NCBI RefSeq assembly: GCF_021166585.1
Contig: NZ_JAJOZE010000007.1
Location: 62,001 to 126,000 of the forward strand
Length of the DNA stretch: 64,000 bases
Source: Metabacillus kandeliae
Lineage (GTDB): Bacteria; Bacillota; Bacilli; Bacillales; Bacillaceae
Direction of reading: 5' to 3'
The translations under genes were made by a program, and so were the position numbers. The notes below the pieces were generated by a model. The model made no database searches. It saw only the letters and a program-made list of their open reading frames with translations, and was not told the DNA's origin. Numbering within the stretch: the first letter of the stretch is position 1; every line of letters begins with the position of its first letter. Shown here one piece after another: positions 7,246-15,471 of this stretch.

Positions 7246-7274
7246 TTGCCGCTCTGCAAAAAAAAGAGTATAAT
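7246..7274 (+). promoter_or_regulatory. promoter of the cobalamin operon
   Basis: TTGCCG (7246-7251) and TATAAT (7269-7274) are separated by 17 bp. They lie about 45 bp upstream of the cobalamin riboswitch. Confidence 0.6.
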
Positions 7275-7320
7275 AGCTTTGTTACATAAGGCTTATTAAA
7301 AAAAGCCAATATATCGATTT

Positions 7321-7485
7321 GGTACAGGTGCCGATTCACATGATCGGCATAATAGGGAAGCTGGTGTGATTCCAGCGCGGTCCCGCCACTGTAATTGGGA
7401 GCAATTCTGCATAATATCCACTGTGCAAAGCATGGGAAGGAGCAGACTTGCGATGATCAAGAGCCAGGAGACCTGCCTGAAGCCA
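7321..7485 (+). ncRNA. cobalamin (B12) riboswitch
   Basis: The region has the conserved elements of the adenosylcobalamin aptamer: GGTGCC near 7327, AATAGGGAAGCTGGTG around 7351-7366, GCGGTCCCGCCACTGTAA and the B12 box AGCCAGGAGACCTGCC at 7462-7477. A terminator follows at 7568. In Bacillaceae this arrangement turns the downstream B12 uptake genes off when cobalamin is abundant, which fits the btuFCD-cob operon that follows. Confidence 0.95.
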
Positions 7486-7567
7486 TTTCACCTTTAAACC
7501 TACGAGGAATAGGAAGGTGCCGTTAAAGATGCAATTGTTGAAAAAGCATTTGTCTTTTCATGCCGGC

Positions 7568-7600
7568 AGCACTTCCCACACACAGGGAGGTGCTTTTTAT
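7568..7600 (+). terminator. riboswitch-controlled terminator
   Basis: AGCACTTCCC (7568-7577) pairs imperfectly with GGGAGGTGCT (7585-7594), followed by a long T-rich tract. It sits between the B12 aptamer and btuF. Confidence 0.8.
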
Positions 7601-7671
7601 TTTTTTCTTTGCCATTTCACTATGGCAAATTGAACGGTGCTTTAAAATACCAATCATGCTGGAGGACGAAG

Positions 7672-8646
7672 ATGAAAAAAATTTATTCTATCCTATTACC
7701 TCTTTTATTAACGGCAGGAATGCTTGCAGGATGCAATCAGGCTGACCAGAACAGCGGCAGTGACAAGCCTGCTGCTTCTCAAACCGCAGAGAAAGCTTCT
7801 TTTCCAGTCACAGTAAAGGATGCTGCCGGAAAAGAAATAACGATCGATAAAGCTCCTGATAAAATTGTGTCGCTTATGCCAAGCAATACAGAAATCGCGT
7901 ATGACCTGGGGCTGGGCAAAAACATTACGGGTGTTTCTGATTTTGATAATTATCCAGAAGAGGCAATGAAAAAGGAAAAAGTCGGCGATGCCGAAAAGCT
8001 GAATGTTGAGAAGATCCTCGGCATGAAACCGGATCTTGTGCTTGCTCACGAATCAAGCTTAAACACTTCAGGCGACAGCCTTGATCAGTTAAGAAACGCA
8101 GGAATAAAAGTGCTTGTTGTCAATGATGCCGAAACCTTTGATGAAGTATACAAATCTATTGAATTGATTGGCAAAGCTTCAGGGAAAAGCGAAGAAGCTG
8201 CAAAAACTGTCAGACAAATGCAGAATCAAATAGCTGTGATTAAACAAAAAGCGAAATCCATTTCAGCTGAGCAGCAAAAAACGGTGTATGTGGAAGTCTC
8301 TCCTGCACCAGATATTTTTACAGCAGGAAAAGGAACGTTTATTGATGAAATTTTAAAAGCCATAGGAGCAAAAAATGCCGCCGAGGATGCCAAGGGCTGG
8401 GCTAAGATGACAGAGGAAGCCGCTGTTAAGCTGAACCCGGACAGCATTGTCACAACCTATGGAGACTACATTAAGGACCCGGTGAAACAAATTGAAAGCC
8501 GAAAAGGCTGGGAGAGTGTCAGTGCTCTTAAAAATAAAGAAATTTACAATGTGAATTCAGATCAGGTAACAAGACCGGGTCCGCGGCTTGCGGAAGGAGC
8601 AGAAGAGCTTGCAAAGATCATCTATCCAGACATTTATAAGAAATAA
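7672..8646 (+). CDS. btuF: cobalamin/cobamide ABC transporter substrate-binding lipoprotein
   Basis: The 324-residue lipoprotein has signal peptide MKKIYSILLPLLLTAGMLAGC with the lipobox cysteine at residue 21. It has the type III (helical backbone) periplasmic-binding fold seen in BtuF/FhuD, for example IVSLMPSNTEIAYDLGLG and the KILGMKPDLVLAHESS region. It would capture corrinoids at the membrane surface and deliver them to BtuC. I choose ATG 7672, 7 nt after GGAGG; an upstream in-frame start at 7609 falls in the leader. It corresponds to B. subtilis YvrC. Its end overlaps the start of btuC. Confidence 0.9.
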   Translation: MKKIYSILLPLLLTAGMLAGCNQADQNSGSDKPAASQTAEKASFPVTVKDAAGKEITIDKAPDKIVSLMPSNTEIAYDLGLGKNITGVSDFDNYPEEAMKKEKVGDAEKLNVEKILGMKPDLVLAHESSLNTSGDSLDQLRNAGIKVLVVNDAETFDEVYKSIELIGKASGKSEEAAKTVRQMQNQIAVIKQKAKSISAEQQKTVYVEVSPAPDIFTAGKGTFIDEILKAIGAKNAAEDAKGWAKMTEEAAVKLNPDSIVTTYGDYIKDPVKQIESRKGWESVSALKNKEIYNVNSDQVTRPGPRLAEGAEELAKIIYPDIYKK

Positions 8647-9643
8647 TCTAACCTTTCAATACACCATCTGCGCTGTGCTGTTACTAGCGGCTTTTTTCGC
8701 CGCTATCTCAGCAGGCTCGGTTTTTGTGCCGTTTTCTGATATTGTCCGGATTATTTTGCACAGGGGCGGGGCTGTACAAGGCATTGACCCTTCCTTTATC
8801 GGCATTGTTTATGAAATTCGTCTCCCCCGGGTTCTTCTTGCTTGTTTAGTTGGAGCTTCTCTTGCACTTGCAGGAGGGGCTTTTCAAGCTTTGCTGAGAA
8901 ATCCTCTTGCTGATCCCTATACACTTGGCGTTTCATCTGGAGCATCTGTAGGGGCAGTGTCTTCCATTTATTTCGGAATTAATTTTCTCGGCATTTTTAC
9001 TTTGCCGCTGTTTAGTATTCTTGCCGCTGCTCTTACGATGTTTCTTGTCCTCTTATTCGCGTATGCGGCCCGCAGCAGGACATCTATGGAAACGCTCATT
9101 CTGGCAGGTGTAATTGCGAATACATTTCTCGGGTCCTTTATCTCGCTTATTATTGCCTTAACAGGCGATGAGCTGAGGGAGGTTATGAACTGGCTTCTCG
9201 GGAGCGTCTCCATGAGAGGATGGCCGTATGTTCAAATGATACTGCCCTTTGTCATCATTGGCTCAGCCGTTCTCTTTCTTCAATCAAGAGAGCTGAATGC
9301 TTTTGCATTCGGAGATGAACGGGCGCACAATATCGGCATGAAAGTGAAGAACAAACAAATCACTGTTATTATCGCTGCTTCTGTACTGACAGGAGCTGCA
9401 GTGGCTGTATCAGGGGCTGTCGGCTTTGTTGGTCTTGTGATTCCGCATATATGCCGGTTTTTGTTTGGGTCAGATAACAGGCATCTCCTTCCCTTGTCGA
9501 TGATGGCTGGCGGAGGGCTGCTGATTCTTGCTGATTTATTGGCAAGAACCCTTATTTCTCCAGCAGAACTTCCAATTGGCGTTATCACATCCATCATCGG
9601 CGCGCCCGTTTTTGCTGCTATTCTGTTTAGTAATCGAAAATAA
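8609..9643 (+). CDS. btuC: cobalamin ABC transporter permease
   Basis: This is a BtuC/FecCD-family permease of about 344 residues and about ten membrane segments, with family motifs IRLPRVLLACLVGASLALAG, FQALLRNPLADPYTLG and GAVGFVGLVIPH. The likely start is TTG 8609, 9 nt after AAGGAG. A TTG at 8588 in the same frame is an alternative. Either way the gene overlaps the btuF 3' end in another frame, indicating translational coupling. It is the counterpart of B. subtilis YvrB and would pair with BtuF and the ATPase that follows 14 bp later. Confidence 0.9.
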   Translation: MQRSSIQTFIRNNLTFQYTICAVLLLAAFFAAISAGSVFVPFSDIVRIILHRGGAVQGIDPSFIGIVYEIRLPRVLLACLVGASLALAGGAFQALLRNPLADPYTLGVSSGASVGAVSSIYFGINFLGIFTLPLFSILAAALTMFLVLLFAYAARSRTSMETLILAGVIANTFLGSFISLIIALTGDELREVMNWLLGSVSMRGWPYVQMILPFVIIGSAVLFLQSRELNAFAFGDERAHNIGMKVKNKQITVIIAASVLTGAAVAVSGAVGFVGLVIPHICRFLFGSDNRHLLPLSMMAGGGLLILADLLARTLISPAELPIGVITSIIGAPVFAAILFSNRK

Positions 9644-9657
9644 AGGAGGAGTGCCGC

Positions 9658-10884
9658 ATGCTGAATCTGGAATCTGTTTCAGGAGGCTATGAAAAAAAAG
9701 AGGTCATCGACTCGCTTAGCCTGCATGTTAAAAAAGGTGAATTCTTTGGCATATTAGGCCCGAATGGGAGCGGAAAAACAACGCTGATGAAGCTGATTTC
9801 AGGCCTTCTGCCTGTTTCAAAGGGAAGCATCGATTTAAATGGAAAGCCTTTAAAGGATTATAATCCAAAGGAGAGAGCTCAGGTGATGGCTGTGCTGCCC
9901 CAGTTGAATCATCTTCCGTTTGATCTCACGGTAAAGGAAACAGTTGCCATGGGAAGGTATCCTTACCAAAAGGGAATTCTGCCAAGGGCAGCCAAAAGAG
10001 ATAAGGAAGCAGTGGAGAGTGTGATGAAGAAAACAGGCATCCTGCCCTTATCGGACCATTCCATTCACTCCCTGAGCGGCGGCGAGCAGCAGCGGGTTTT
10101 TTTAGCACAGGCGCTGGCACAGGAACCCAGTCTGCTGCTTTTGGATGAACCGACAAATCATCTTGATTTAAATTACCAGCATGAGCTGCTGTCATCCTTA
10201 AAAAAGACTTCTGCAGAGGAAGGATTAACGGTTATCGCGATCTTTCATGATTTGAACCTGGCAAGCCTTTATTGCGACAGGCTGCTCTTGCTTAAAAGCG
10301 GTGCAATAAAAGCCATCGGCCATCCCTATGAGGTGCTGCAGAAAGAATTGATTGAAGCAGTATACGAAACAGAGATAGAAAGACATTATCATCCTCTTCA
10401 CAGCAGGCCGCAAATACTTTTGAGCGTCAGACCCAGTGAAAACCAGTCACCATTTGAAGGGGAAGCTGCAATAAGTGATCACCACTGTTCATACAAAGCG
10501 AATTTTCCCATGAAAACGCTATCAACTTCTAGTGGAGAAGGGTTCGGCTGGTACACTGATTTTATATTCGGCACGGATTTTGCTGCACTGCCAAATGGGA
10601 ACACGCTGATTTTACGTAATGAAGGAACAGTCAGGCATGAAAAAATAGGAAACACTGATTTGTTTGAGGCAGAGGAGCAAAATGAGGTTCACTTATATGT
10701 TTTGATTGATGGCTTGCTGACAGACAGCCAATACTTTCAAACAGTTATTCAGGCAGTGCAGCACTATACGGTGAAATACGGCACATCGAAAAAAATAGAG
10801 GTTCTTCTGGCATCTTCACAAATAAAAAAAACCGCTGATGGCAGCTTGGAAGCAGTGCTGAAGCGTTTTATAACCGGAGGATAG
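9658..10884 (+). CDS. btuD: cobalamin ABC ATPase fused to a CbiZ-like C-terminal domain
   Basis: The 408-residue protein begins with a complete ABC ATPase (about residues 1-250): Walker A GPNGSGKTT, signature LSGGEQQRV and Walker B LLLLDEPTNHLDL. After it comes a segment of about 145 residues (roughly 262-408) that resembles adenosylcobinamide amidohydrolase CbiZ, with KTLSTSSGEGFGWYTDFI and a C-terminal helix-strand unit. B. subtilis YvrA has a similar extension. The tail lacks the Gly-Thr-Ser-Thr-Asp region I expect of active CbiZ, so it may be non-catalytic. CbiZ would remodel imported corrinoids for salvage, which matches the cobU/cobS genes downstream. AAAGGAGG precedes the ATG. Confidence 0.85.
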   Translation: MLNLESVSGGYEKKEVIDSLSLHVKKGEFFGILGPNGSGKTTLMKLISGLLPVSKGSIDLNGKPLKDYNPKERAQVMAVLPQLNHLPFDLTVKETVAMGRYPYQKGILPRAAKRDKEAVESVMKKTGILPLSDHSIHSLSGGEQQRVFLAQALAQEPSLLLLDEPTNHLDLNYQHELLSSLKKTSAEEGLTVIAIFHDLNLASLYCDRLLLLKSGAIKAIGHPYEVLQKELIEAVYETEIERHYHPLHSRPQILLSVRPSENQSPFEGEAAISDHHCSYKANFPMKTLSTSSGEGFGWYTDFIFGTDFAALPNGNTLILRNEGTVRHEKIGNTDLFEAEEQNEVHLYVLIDGLLTDSQYFQTVIQAVQHYTVKYGTSKKIEVLLASSQIKKTADGSLEAVLKRFITGG

Positions 10885-10888
10885 CAGC

Positions 10889-11458
10889 ATGCTGATTTTT
10901 GTATCAGGCGGGGTAAGAAGCGGCAAGAGCACGTTTGCGGAAGAGCTCGCTATGAAATCAGATGCGGATCATCTCATCTGCCTTGCGACAAGCAGGGCAG
11001 CAGATTCTGAAATGGCAGAACGCATCGCAAGGCATAAGCAGGAGCGCGCAAAAGCGGAAAGAGAGTGGCGCACCATTGAGAAGGAAACAGCGATCGGCAG
11101 CCTTGCCGGAAGCTTTACAAAACAAGATGCTGTACTGCTTGATTGTCTGACAGTTCTAGCTTCAAATGAGCTGTTTGCAGGCAAGGGGCCAAAAAGGGAA
11201 AAGGAAGCTGTTTTTTCGGATATGATACAGGACCTTTCTTCCCTCAGCAGGGCCTGTCATACATTTATTATTGTATCAAATGAAGTTTTCGAGGAGCCGC
11301 CAGTCTATAACGGAAGCTCAGTGCGGCAGTATCTTTCCTTGCTTGGAAGCCTTCATCAAAAAATTGTAAAAATGGCGGATGCAGCCTATCTTGTTGAAAA
11401 CGGCATGCCGCTCATTAAAAAAGCGCCAAGAGCATCGAATGACGAACACAGGAGCTGA
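10889..11458 (+). CDS. cobU: CobU-like adenosylcobinamide kinase/guanylyltransferase
   Basis: The 189-residue protein has the CobU P-loop GGVRSGKSTFAEELA (7-21) and a second region LLDCLTVLASNELF. CobU phosphorylates adenosylcobinamide and adds GMP to make AdoCbi-GDP, the substrate of CobS. The usual NEVGxGxVP motif is replaced by VSNEVFEEPPVYNGSS, so the guanylyltransferase half is divergent. It starts 4 bp after btuD and is followed directly by cobS. A second, shorter CobU-like protein lies at 12811. Confidence 0.8.
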   Translation: MLIFVSGGVRSGKSTFAEELAMKSDADHLICLATSRAADSEMAERIARHKQERAKAEREWRTIEKETAIGSLAGSFTKQDAVLLDCLTVLASNELFAGKGPKREKEAVFSDMIQDLSSLSRACHTFIIVSNEVFEEPPVYNGSSVRQYLSLLGSLHQKIVKMADAAYLVENGMPLIKKAPRASNDEHRS

Positions 11459-11463
11459 AGCAG

Positions 11464-12246
11464 ATGAAAAACAGTATGGCGGGATTTTTCCTTTCCCTGC
11501 AATTTTTTACGTCGATCCCGATTAAAAGAAAACTGGGAATGAACAGCAGCAGAGTGTACAGCATGCTGCAGAGCCTGCCTTTGATCGGATTGGTTCTTGG
11601 AGGCATAACGGCTGTTCTGCTGTATATTCTTGCCTCTTATACCCCTTTGTCTCCTTTAGCGTGCGCCTTTATCATCTGGCTCTTTCCGATCCTTTTGACA
11701 GGAGGGCTTCACCTTGACGGGTGGATGGATGCCTGTGATGCTTATTTTTCCTATAGGGACAGGGAAAAGCGGCTGGAGATTATGAAGGATCCGAGAACAG
11801 GAGCTTTTGGCGTTCTTTCCGTTCTCATCCTGCTTTTTGCAAAGTTTCTTTTTATTTATGAAAGCATTCAGCAATTGGCGCCTGCAGGCTATGCCCTGCT
11901 TATTATCATCCCTGTTTTATCACGGGCTGTGACAGGGAGGCTCTTGATCAGCCTGCCCCCAGCAAGAGAAGAAGGAATTGCCTTCTTTTTTCACAGCACT
12001 CTTAAAGACAGGCGAACTGCCTTTTTACATAGCGGATGCTTGCTCTTTTTAATTGCCGCCAGCTTTTTTCTGCATCTTCTCTCTTTTTTTCTCCTTGGGG
12101 CAGCAGCAATCTTTTTATTGGCAAAAAGGTTTATTATCCGCGAATTCGGAGGAATGACCGGGGACACGTTAGGAGCTTGTCTTGAAGGAGGAGAATGTTT
12201 GCTATGGATGATGCTGTGGCTGTTTCATTATGGAGGCATGGTCTGA
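11464..12246 (+). CDS. cobS: adenosylcobinamide-GDP ribazoletransferase
   Basis: The 260-residue integral membrane protein of the CobS family joins AdoCbi-GDP and alpha-ribazole to form adenosylcobalamin. Family motifs are FFTSIPIKRKLG near the N-terminus, GGLHLDGWMDACDA with its acidic cluster, DPRTGAFGVL and FGGMTGDTLGA near the C-terminus. There are about six hydrophobic segments. The 3' end overlaps the start of the cobC-like gene by 52 bp, suggesting translational coupling. Confidence 0.9.
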   Translation: MKNSMAGFFLSLQFFTSIPIKRKLGMNSSRVYSMLQSLPLIGLVLGGITAVLLYILASYTPLSPLACAFIIWLFPILLTGGLHLDGWMDACDAYFSYRDREKRLEIMKDPRTGAFGVLSVLILLFAKFLFIYESIQQLAPAGYALLIIIPVLSRAVTGRLLISLPPAREEGIAFFFHSTLKDRRTAFLHSGCLLFLIAASFFLHLLSFFLLGAAAIFLLAKRFIIREFGGMTGDTLGACLEGGECLLWMMLWLFHYGGMV

Positions 12247-12809
12247 CAGAAAAAAATAAGCAGCATGCTTATTGCGGCTGGCTTGACGAACCGCTAGCGG
12301 AAGAGGGCATCCTGCGTCTTAAACATCAGCGCCAGGAAAAGCCTGAGCTGCTTTATACGAGTGATTTGAAGCGGTGCATTCAGACTGCTGCCTTCCTTTA
12401 TCCGGAAACCAGGCCTGTTCTTTTAACGAATTTGAGAGAAATGAATTTCGGTGACTGGGAAGGAAAAACCTACGAGGAGTTAAAGCATTCGGAGAACTAT
12501 CAGAGATGGCTTGCTGATCCTTTTTCAGAGGTGCCGCCTTCAGGGGAAAGCATGCAGGTTTTTTCTGAAAGGGTGTCAGAAGGCTGGGAGTCCATACGTG
12601 AAGCTGTCTTGGCAGAAGATGCCGCGTCTGCAGCCATTGTTTCCCATGGAGGGGTGATCAGAAGCCTGCTTACGCTTCTTTCTGAAAATAAAAAGGCATT
12701 TTGGGAGTGGAGACTGTCTCCTGGAGCTGGATATAAACTGTATTTTCAAAAGCAGCCTGCGTTCCGGCTGGCTGCCATAGAAGAAATCAAACTTGAACAG
12801 GGGAAATAA
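12195..12809 (+). CDS. cobC: alpha-ribazole phosphatase-like histidine phosphatase
   Basis: The 204-residue protein belongs to the phosphoglycerate-mutase-like phosphatases: catalytic motif LWRHGLTE near residue 12, TSDLKRCIQTA, an acid residue in REMNFGDWEG and a later SHGGVIRSL. In this operon it most likely removes the phosphate from alpha-ribazole phosphate before or after CobS. The start used, ATG 12195, is close behind AAGGAGGAG inside the cobS frame; ATG 12204 is possible. Confidence 0.8.
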   Translation: MFAMDDAVAVSLWRHGLTEKNKQHAYCGWLDEPLAEEGILRLKHQRQEKPELLYTSDLKRCIQTAAFLYPETRPVLLTNLREMNFGDWEGKTYEELKHSENYQRWLADPFSEVPPSGESMQVFSERVSEGWESIREAVLAEDAASAAIVSHGGVIRSLLTLLSENKKAFWEWRLSPGAGYKLYFQKQPAFRLAAIEEIKLEQGK

Positions 12810-12810
12810 C

Positions 12811-13248
12811 ATGCACTTTATTACAGGCGGGGCCTATAACGGGAAAAGAAAATGGGTAAAGGAGCAGTATCACCTCTTAAGATTTGAGACATTATGGCTC
12901 TCAGCCTATCAGAATGATTCCTTAGCTGTTCCCTTTAAAGAGAAAACAGTCATTGAAGGGATGGAACGGTATATTAAAAAGAAGGCTGATGAAGACAAGG
13001 AAAAGGCATTGGCCTATTTCAGCCTGCTGCTGTCAGAATGGAACCAATGGGAAAAAGAAGATCCGAAAAGGCAGCTTCTCCTTATTGGCTGCGATATAAC
13101 AAAGGGCATCGTGCCGATGGAGCAGGAAAACAGAGCGTGGAGAGATCTGACAGGCTGGGTTTACCAGGAGATTGCGAGGGTATCTGATCGGGTGGATATC
13201 ATCTGGTATGGCATTTCGCAAACGATAAAAGGAGGGGAAGGACAGTAA
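12811..13248 (+). CDS. second CobU-like protein with degenerate P-loop
   Basis: The 145-residue protein opens with ITGGAYNGKRKWV where CobU has a P-loop; the residue after the conserved lysine is Arg rather than Ser or Thr. Its C-terminal part, GCDITKGIVPMEQENRAWRD then a WVYQEIARVSDRVDIIW run, matches the guanylyltransferase-side region of CobU, which is the region missing from the 189-residue CobU at 10889. The two proteins may therefore share the CobU activities, or this one may be structural. ATG 12811 follows GGGGA; a TTG at 12793 is in the same frame. It is the last gene of the operon. Confidence 0.65.
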   Translation: MHFITGGAYNGKRKWVKEQYHLLRFETLWLSAYQNDSLAVPFKEKTVIEGMERYIKKKADEDKEKALAYFSLLLSEWNQWEKEDPKRQLLLIGCDITKGIVPMEQENRAWRDLTGWVYQEIARVSDRVDIIWYGISQTIKGGEGQ

Positions 13249-13392
13249 AACGGTCTTATTATGTATTGATACAGGGCTGGGCAATGGGAGCGGCGAGGTC
13301 CTGCGGGCTGGACTCAACCAATAAAGGGTATCTGTCCTGCTGATAAAATAAAAATACACCGCAGGCTGCCATTGCCATCCAATCAGCAAATG

Positions 13393-13518
13393 CTAGGCCT
13401 TTTTCAGGTTTTTCAAAAGCTTTAGCAGCTTTTGGTTTTCCTCAGAGACTTTATAGCCCATATTTGAGGTAGTCACCTTTTTTGGCTTTTTTGAATTGAA
13501 TTTGTTTTCCTTACTCAT
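13393..13518 (-). CDS. spoIISB: SpoIISB-like antitoxin, 41 aa
   Basis: A short reading frame encodes a 41-residue lysine-rich protein. The segment KKVTTSNMGYKVSEENQKLL lines up with the conserved part of B. subtilis SpoIISB (TTSVASYQVSP in that protein), and both end in a basic helix. The start codon follows GAGGAG at good spacing. It lies directly downstream of the spoIISA-like gene in the same orientation, as in the known operon. SpoIISB neutralises SpoIISA by binding its cytosolic domain. At 41 residues it is shorter than the 56-residue B. subtilis protein, mainly at the N-terminus. Too short for standard gene calling. Confidence 0.75.
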   Translation of the reverse strand: MSKENKFNSKKPKKVTTSNMGYKVSEENQKLLKLLKNLKKA

Positions 13519-13595
13519 CACTGATCGCTCCTCGCAAGAAATCTGCTCACTTATCTATATGAAAAAAGAAGGAAAAGCAACACTCCTTAAAGGAA

Positions 13596-14399
13596 TCAGC
13601 GAGTATCGCTTTTGTCGAATGGTGACGGCAGCTTCCAATCAAACATGCTGACTAAATTAACAAGATGAATCGCGTCAATCTCCATGATCGGTCCCTTATT
13701 TGCTGACAGAACAATCAGATAGGAGTAATGGCTGTAGATGGGTATTAAAACGATTTTGTCCTCATCAAATGAAATCGTTTGGGCATGAGCCAAATTTTCT
13801 GTTACATCTTCTTTATTCGGAATATCTATATTGTAGATGTTCTCCGTGCTGCTGAGAATCTGGATAATGCCTTCATCAAAAGTATGCTCTTCTGTATCAG
13901 CGAGCTCATATATCCGGAAATCGAAATCAAACTGGCTGGTATATTGCTGGATGATAAAAGTCAGCTGCCTTTCATAGTCTTTAAATGAGGCTATTGGATC
14001 AGCCTCATTTGTCATCCATTCTCCTTCTTGTACGAGAAACGAAAACACACTGGATTTTCTCCGCATAAAAGAAATCGTTTTTTCATTCTGCGTGATGGTT
14101 TTTTCTATCAAATCGGTATGCTGGAATTCAGCAGAGCCAATCTTCTGTATGTTCGGTGTCTGAAAGATGGCTAAATCAATAAATACAATAAATCCTGCTG
14201 CCTTGAGGAGAAGCTGCCAATCTGAAAAAGCGATAGAATGAGTGATAGAACCGATAATAATGCCGATGCAAAAAAGAGCATAGAGGCTTTTGCGGAACAA
14301 GCCAAGGTGCATGCTGTAAACCACTTGGTAACGAATATAAAAAAAGAGGCTTAGTAAAATAAACACCAGAACAGCAAGCAAAAACAGCTCGGTGAACAT
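13596..14399 (-). CDS. spoIISA: SpoIISA-like membrane toxin
   Basis: The 267-residue protein has three N-terminal membrane segments (about 4-25, 38-58 and 66-84) and a cytosolic domain with the SpoIISA pattern. FIDLAIFQTPNIQKIGSAEF corresponds to the helix after the third membrane segment, and KIVLIPIYSHYSYLIVLSAN then SMFDWKLP to the C-terminal GAF-like core. SpoIISA permeabilises the membrane and kills the cell unless SpoIISB is present. The antitoxin gene follows 77 bp downstream. B. subtilis SpoIISA has 248 residues, so this is full length. Confidence 0.8.
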   Translation of the reverse strand: MFTELFLLAVLVFILLSLFFYIRYQVVYSMHLGLFRKSLYALFCIGIIIGSITHSIAFSDWQLLLKAAGFIVFIDLAIFQTPNIQKIGSAEFQHTDLIEKTITQNEKTISFMRRKSSVFSFLVQEGEWMTNEADPIASFKDYERQLTFIIQQYTSQFDFDFRIYELADTEEHTFDEGIIQILSSTENIYNIDIPNKEDVTENLAHAQTISFDEDKIVLIPIYSHYSYLIVLSANKGPIMEIDAIHLVNLVSMFDWKLPSPFDKSDTR

Positions 14400-14598
14400 G
14401 GAATCCCCCTCTATAAATCCCTTTGTCTTTTATCCTATTGAAAAAATGAAACCATTATGATCAGGAAAAAATGAACCCGCTTACAAAAAAGATTGGAGTG
14501 GCAGACAGCAGGCGGACGCCTAAGTACTGCAATCAACATCCAAATTTAACAGACCAAAAAAATAAAAAATTTTTAATAAAATGTGATCCAAAAAGGAA

Positions 14599-14630
14599 AA
14601 TCTATCGTTTTAATAGAAAGAAAATAGATT
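14599..14630. promoter_or_regulatory. inverted repeat upstream of deoR-like gene
   Basis: AATCTAT (14599-14605) is repeated inverted as ATAGATT (14624-14630), 27 bp before the DeoR-type start codon. It is a possible autoregulatory operator; no binding data. Confidence 0.3.
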
Positions 14631-14656
14631 AGCTCCAAGAGAGAGAGGGAGAATCC

Positions 14657-15415
14657 ATGCATTTCATTGAAAGACACGAAGAAATCCTGCGGAGGCTTGA
14701 GCAGGAAAAAATGATAAAAGTAACAGACCTGAGCGAAGCTTTTCAAGTAACAGAAAAGACCATTCGCCAGGACTTGATTGCTCTTGAAAAAAGAAGTCTG
14801 CTGAAGCGGATTTATGGAGGAGCCGTGCTCCCTGATAACGGCAACATTCTTCCAATTGCGTTAAGGCAGCAAAAATACGGCACTGAAAAGAAAAGCATCG
14901 CCAAAGCGGCGCTTGCTGCTATCAAAGAAGAAGATACCATTCTCCTTGATGGAGGGAGCACCATTATAGAGCTCGCCAAGATGCTTGGCGAATTTCCGGT
15001 TACAGTAATCACCAATGATATAAAAATTGCCAATATACTTGTCGCACAGGAAAAAATACAGCTGCTGATGCTGGGCGGTTTGAAAATTCCTGCTTCTGCT
15101 ACGCTTTACGGCCCGCTTTCCAAGCAGGCACTAGAAAGACTGCGTGTCAACAAGCTTTTTCTCGGCACAACAGGAATTGATCTGGAACACGGCCTGACGG
15201 TTTTCAACAGCTTTCATGCTGATTATAAAAAGAGCATCATCGAAGTGGCAGACCACATCACACTGCTTGCCGATCACACGAAATTCGGACAAACGGCACT
15301 CATCAAGTTCGCCGAAATGCAGGACATCGATGAATTGATTACAAATGCAGAGCTGAACAGCCGTTATCAAAAGAGGCTGGAAGAGCTGCAGCTGCCTGTT
15401 ACTTTTGCTGAATGA
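14657..15415 (+). CDS. DeoR/GlpR-family sugar-responsive repressor
   Basis: The 252-residue protein has an N-terminal winged helix (ERHEEILRRLEQEKMIKVTDLS, with VTEKTIRQDLIALEKRSLLKR as recognition region) and the DeoR C-terminal sugar-phosphate sensor: AIRQQKY-like transition, DGGSTIIELAKML, LLGGLKIPASATLYGPLS and the ADHTKFG motif. Family members are released from DNA by a phosphorylated sugar. It lies 1.3 kb before the uronate operon with an unrelated gene between, so control of that operon is a guess. A strong terminator ends the gene. GAGGGAG precedes the ATG. Confidence 0.85.
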   Translation: MHFIERHEEILRRLEQEKMIKVTDLSEAFQVTEKTIRQDLIALEKRSLLKRIYGGAVLPDNGNILPIALRQQKYGTEKKSIAKAALAAIKEEDTILLDGGSTIIELAKMLGEFPVTVITNDIKIANILVAQEKIQLLMLGGLKIPASATLYGPLSKQALERLRVNKLFLGTTGIDLEHGLTVFNSFHADYKKSIIEVADHITLLADHTKFGQTALIKFAEMQDIDELITNAELNSRYQKRLEELQLPVTFAE

Positions 15416-15423
15416 GAAAACAA

Positions 15424-15461
15424 AAAAGGCGCACCGGATAACATCCGCTGCGCCTTTTCCT
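15424..15461. terminator. bidirectional intrinsic terminator
   Basis: AAAAGGCGCACCGGAT pairs, with one bulge, with ATCCGCTGCGCCTTTT. It separates the convergent deoR-like and SurA-like genes. Confidence 0.8.
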
Positions 15462-15471
15462 TTTGTCAGGA

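Noticed and set aside
13249-13392. Possible remnant of another cobalamin gene after the second CobU-like gene
   Set aside because: Short open stretches exist in two frames but none matches a known cobalamin protein, and no ribosome binding site is present.
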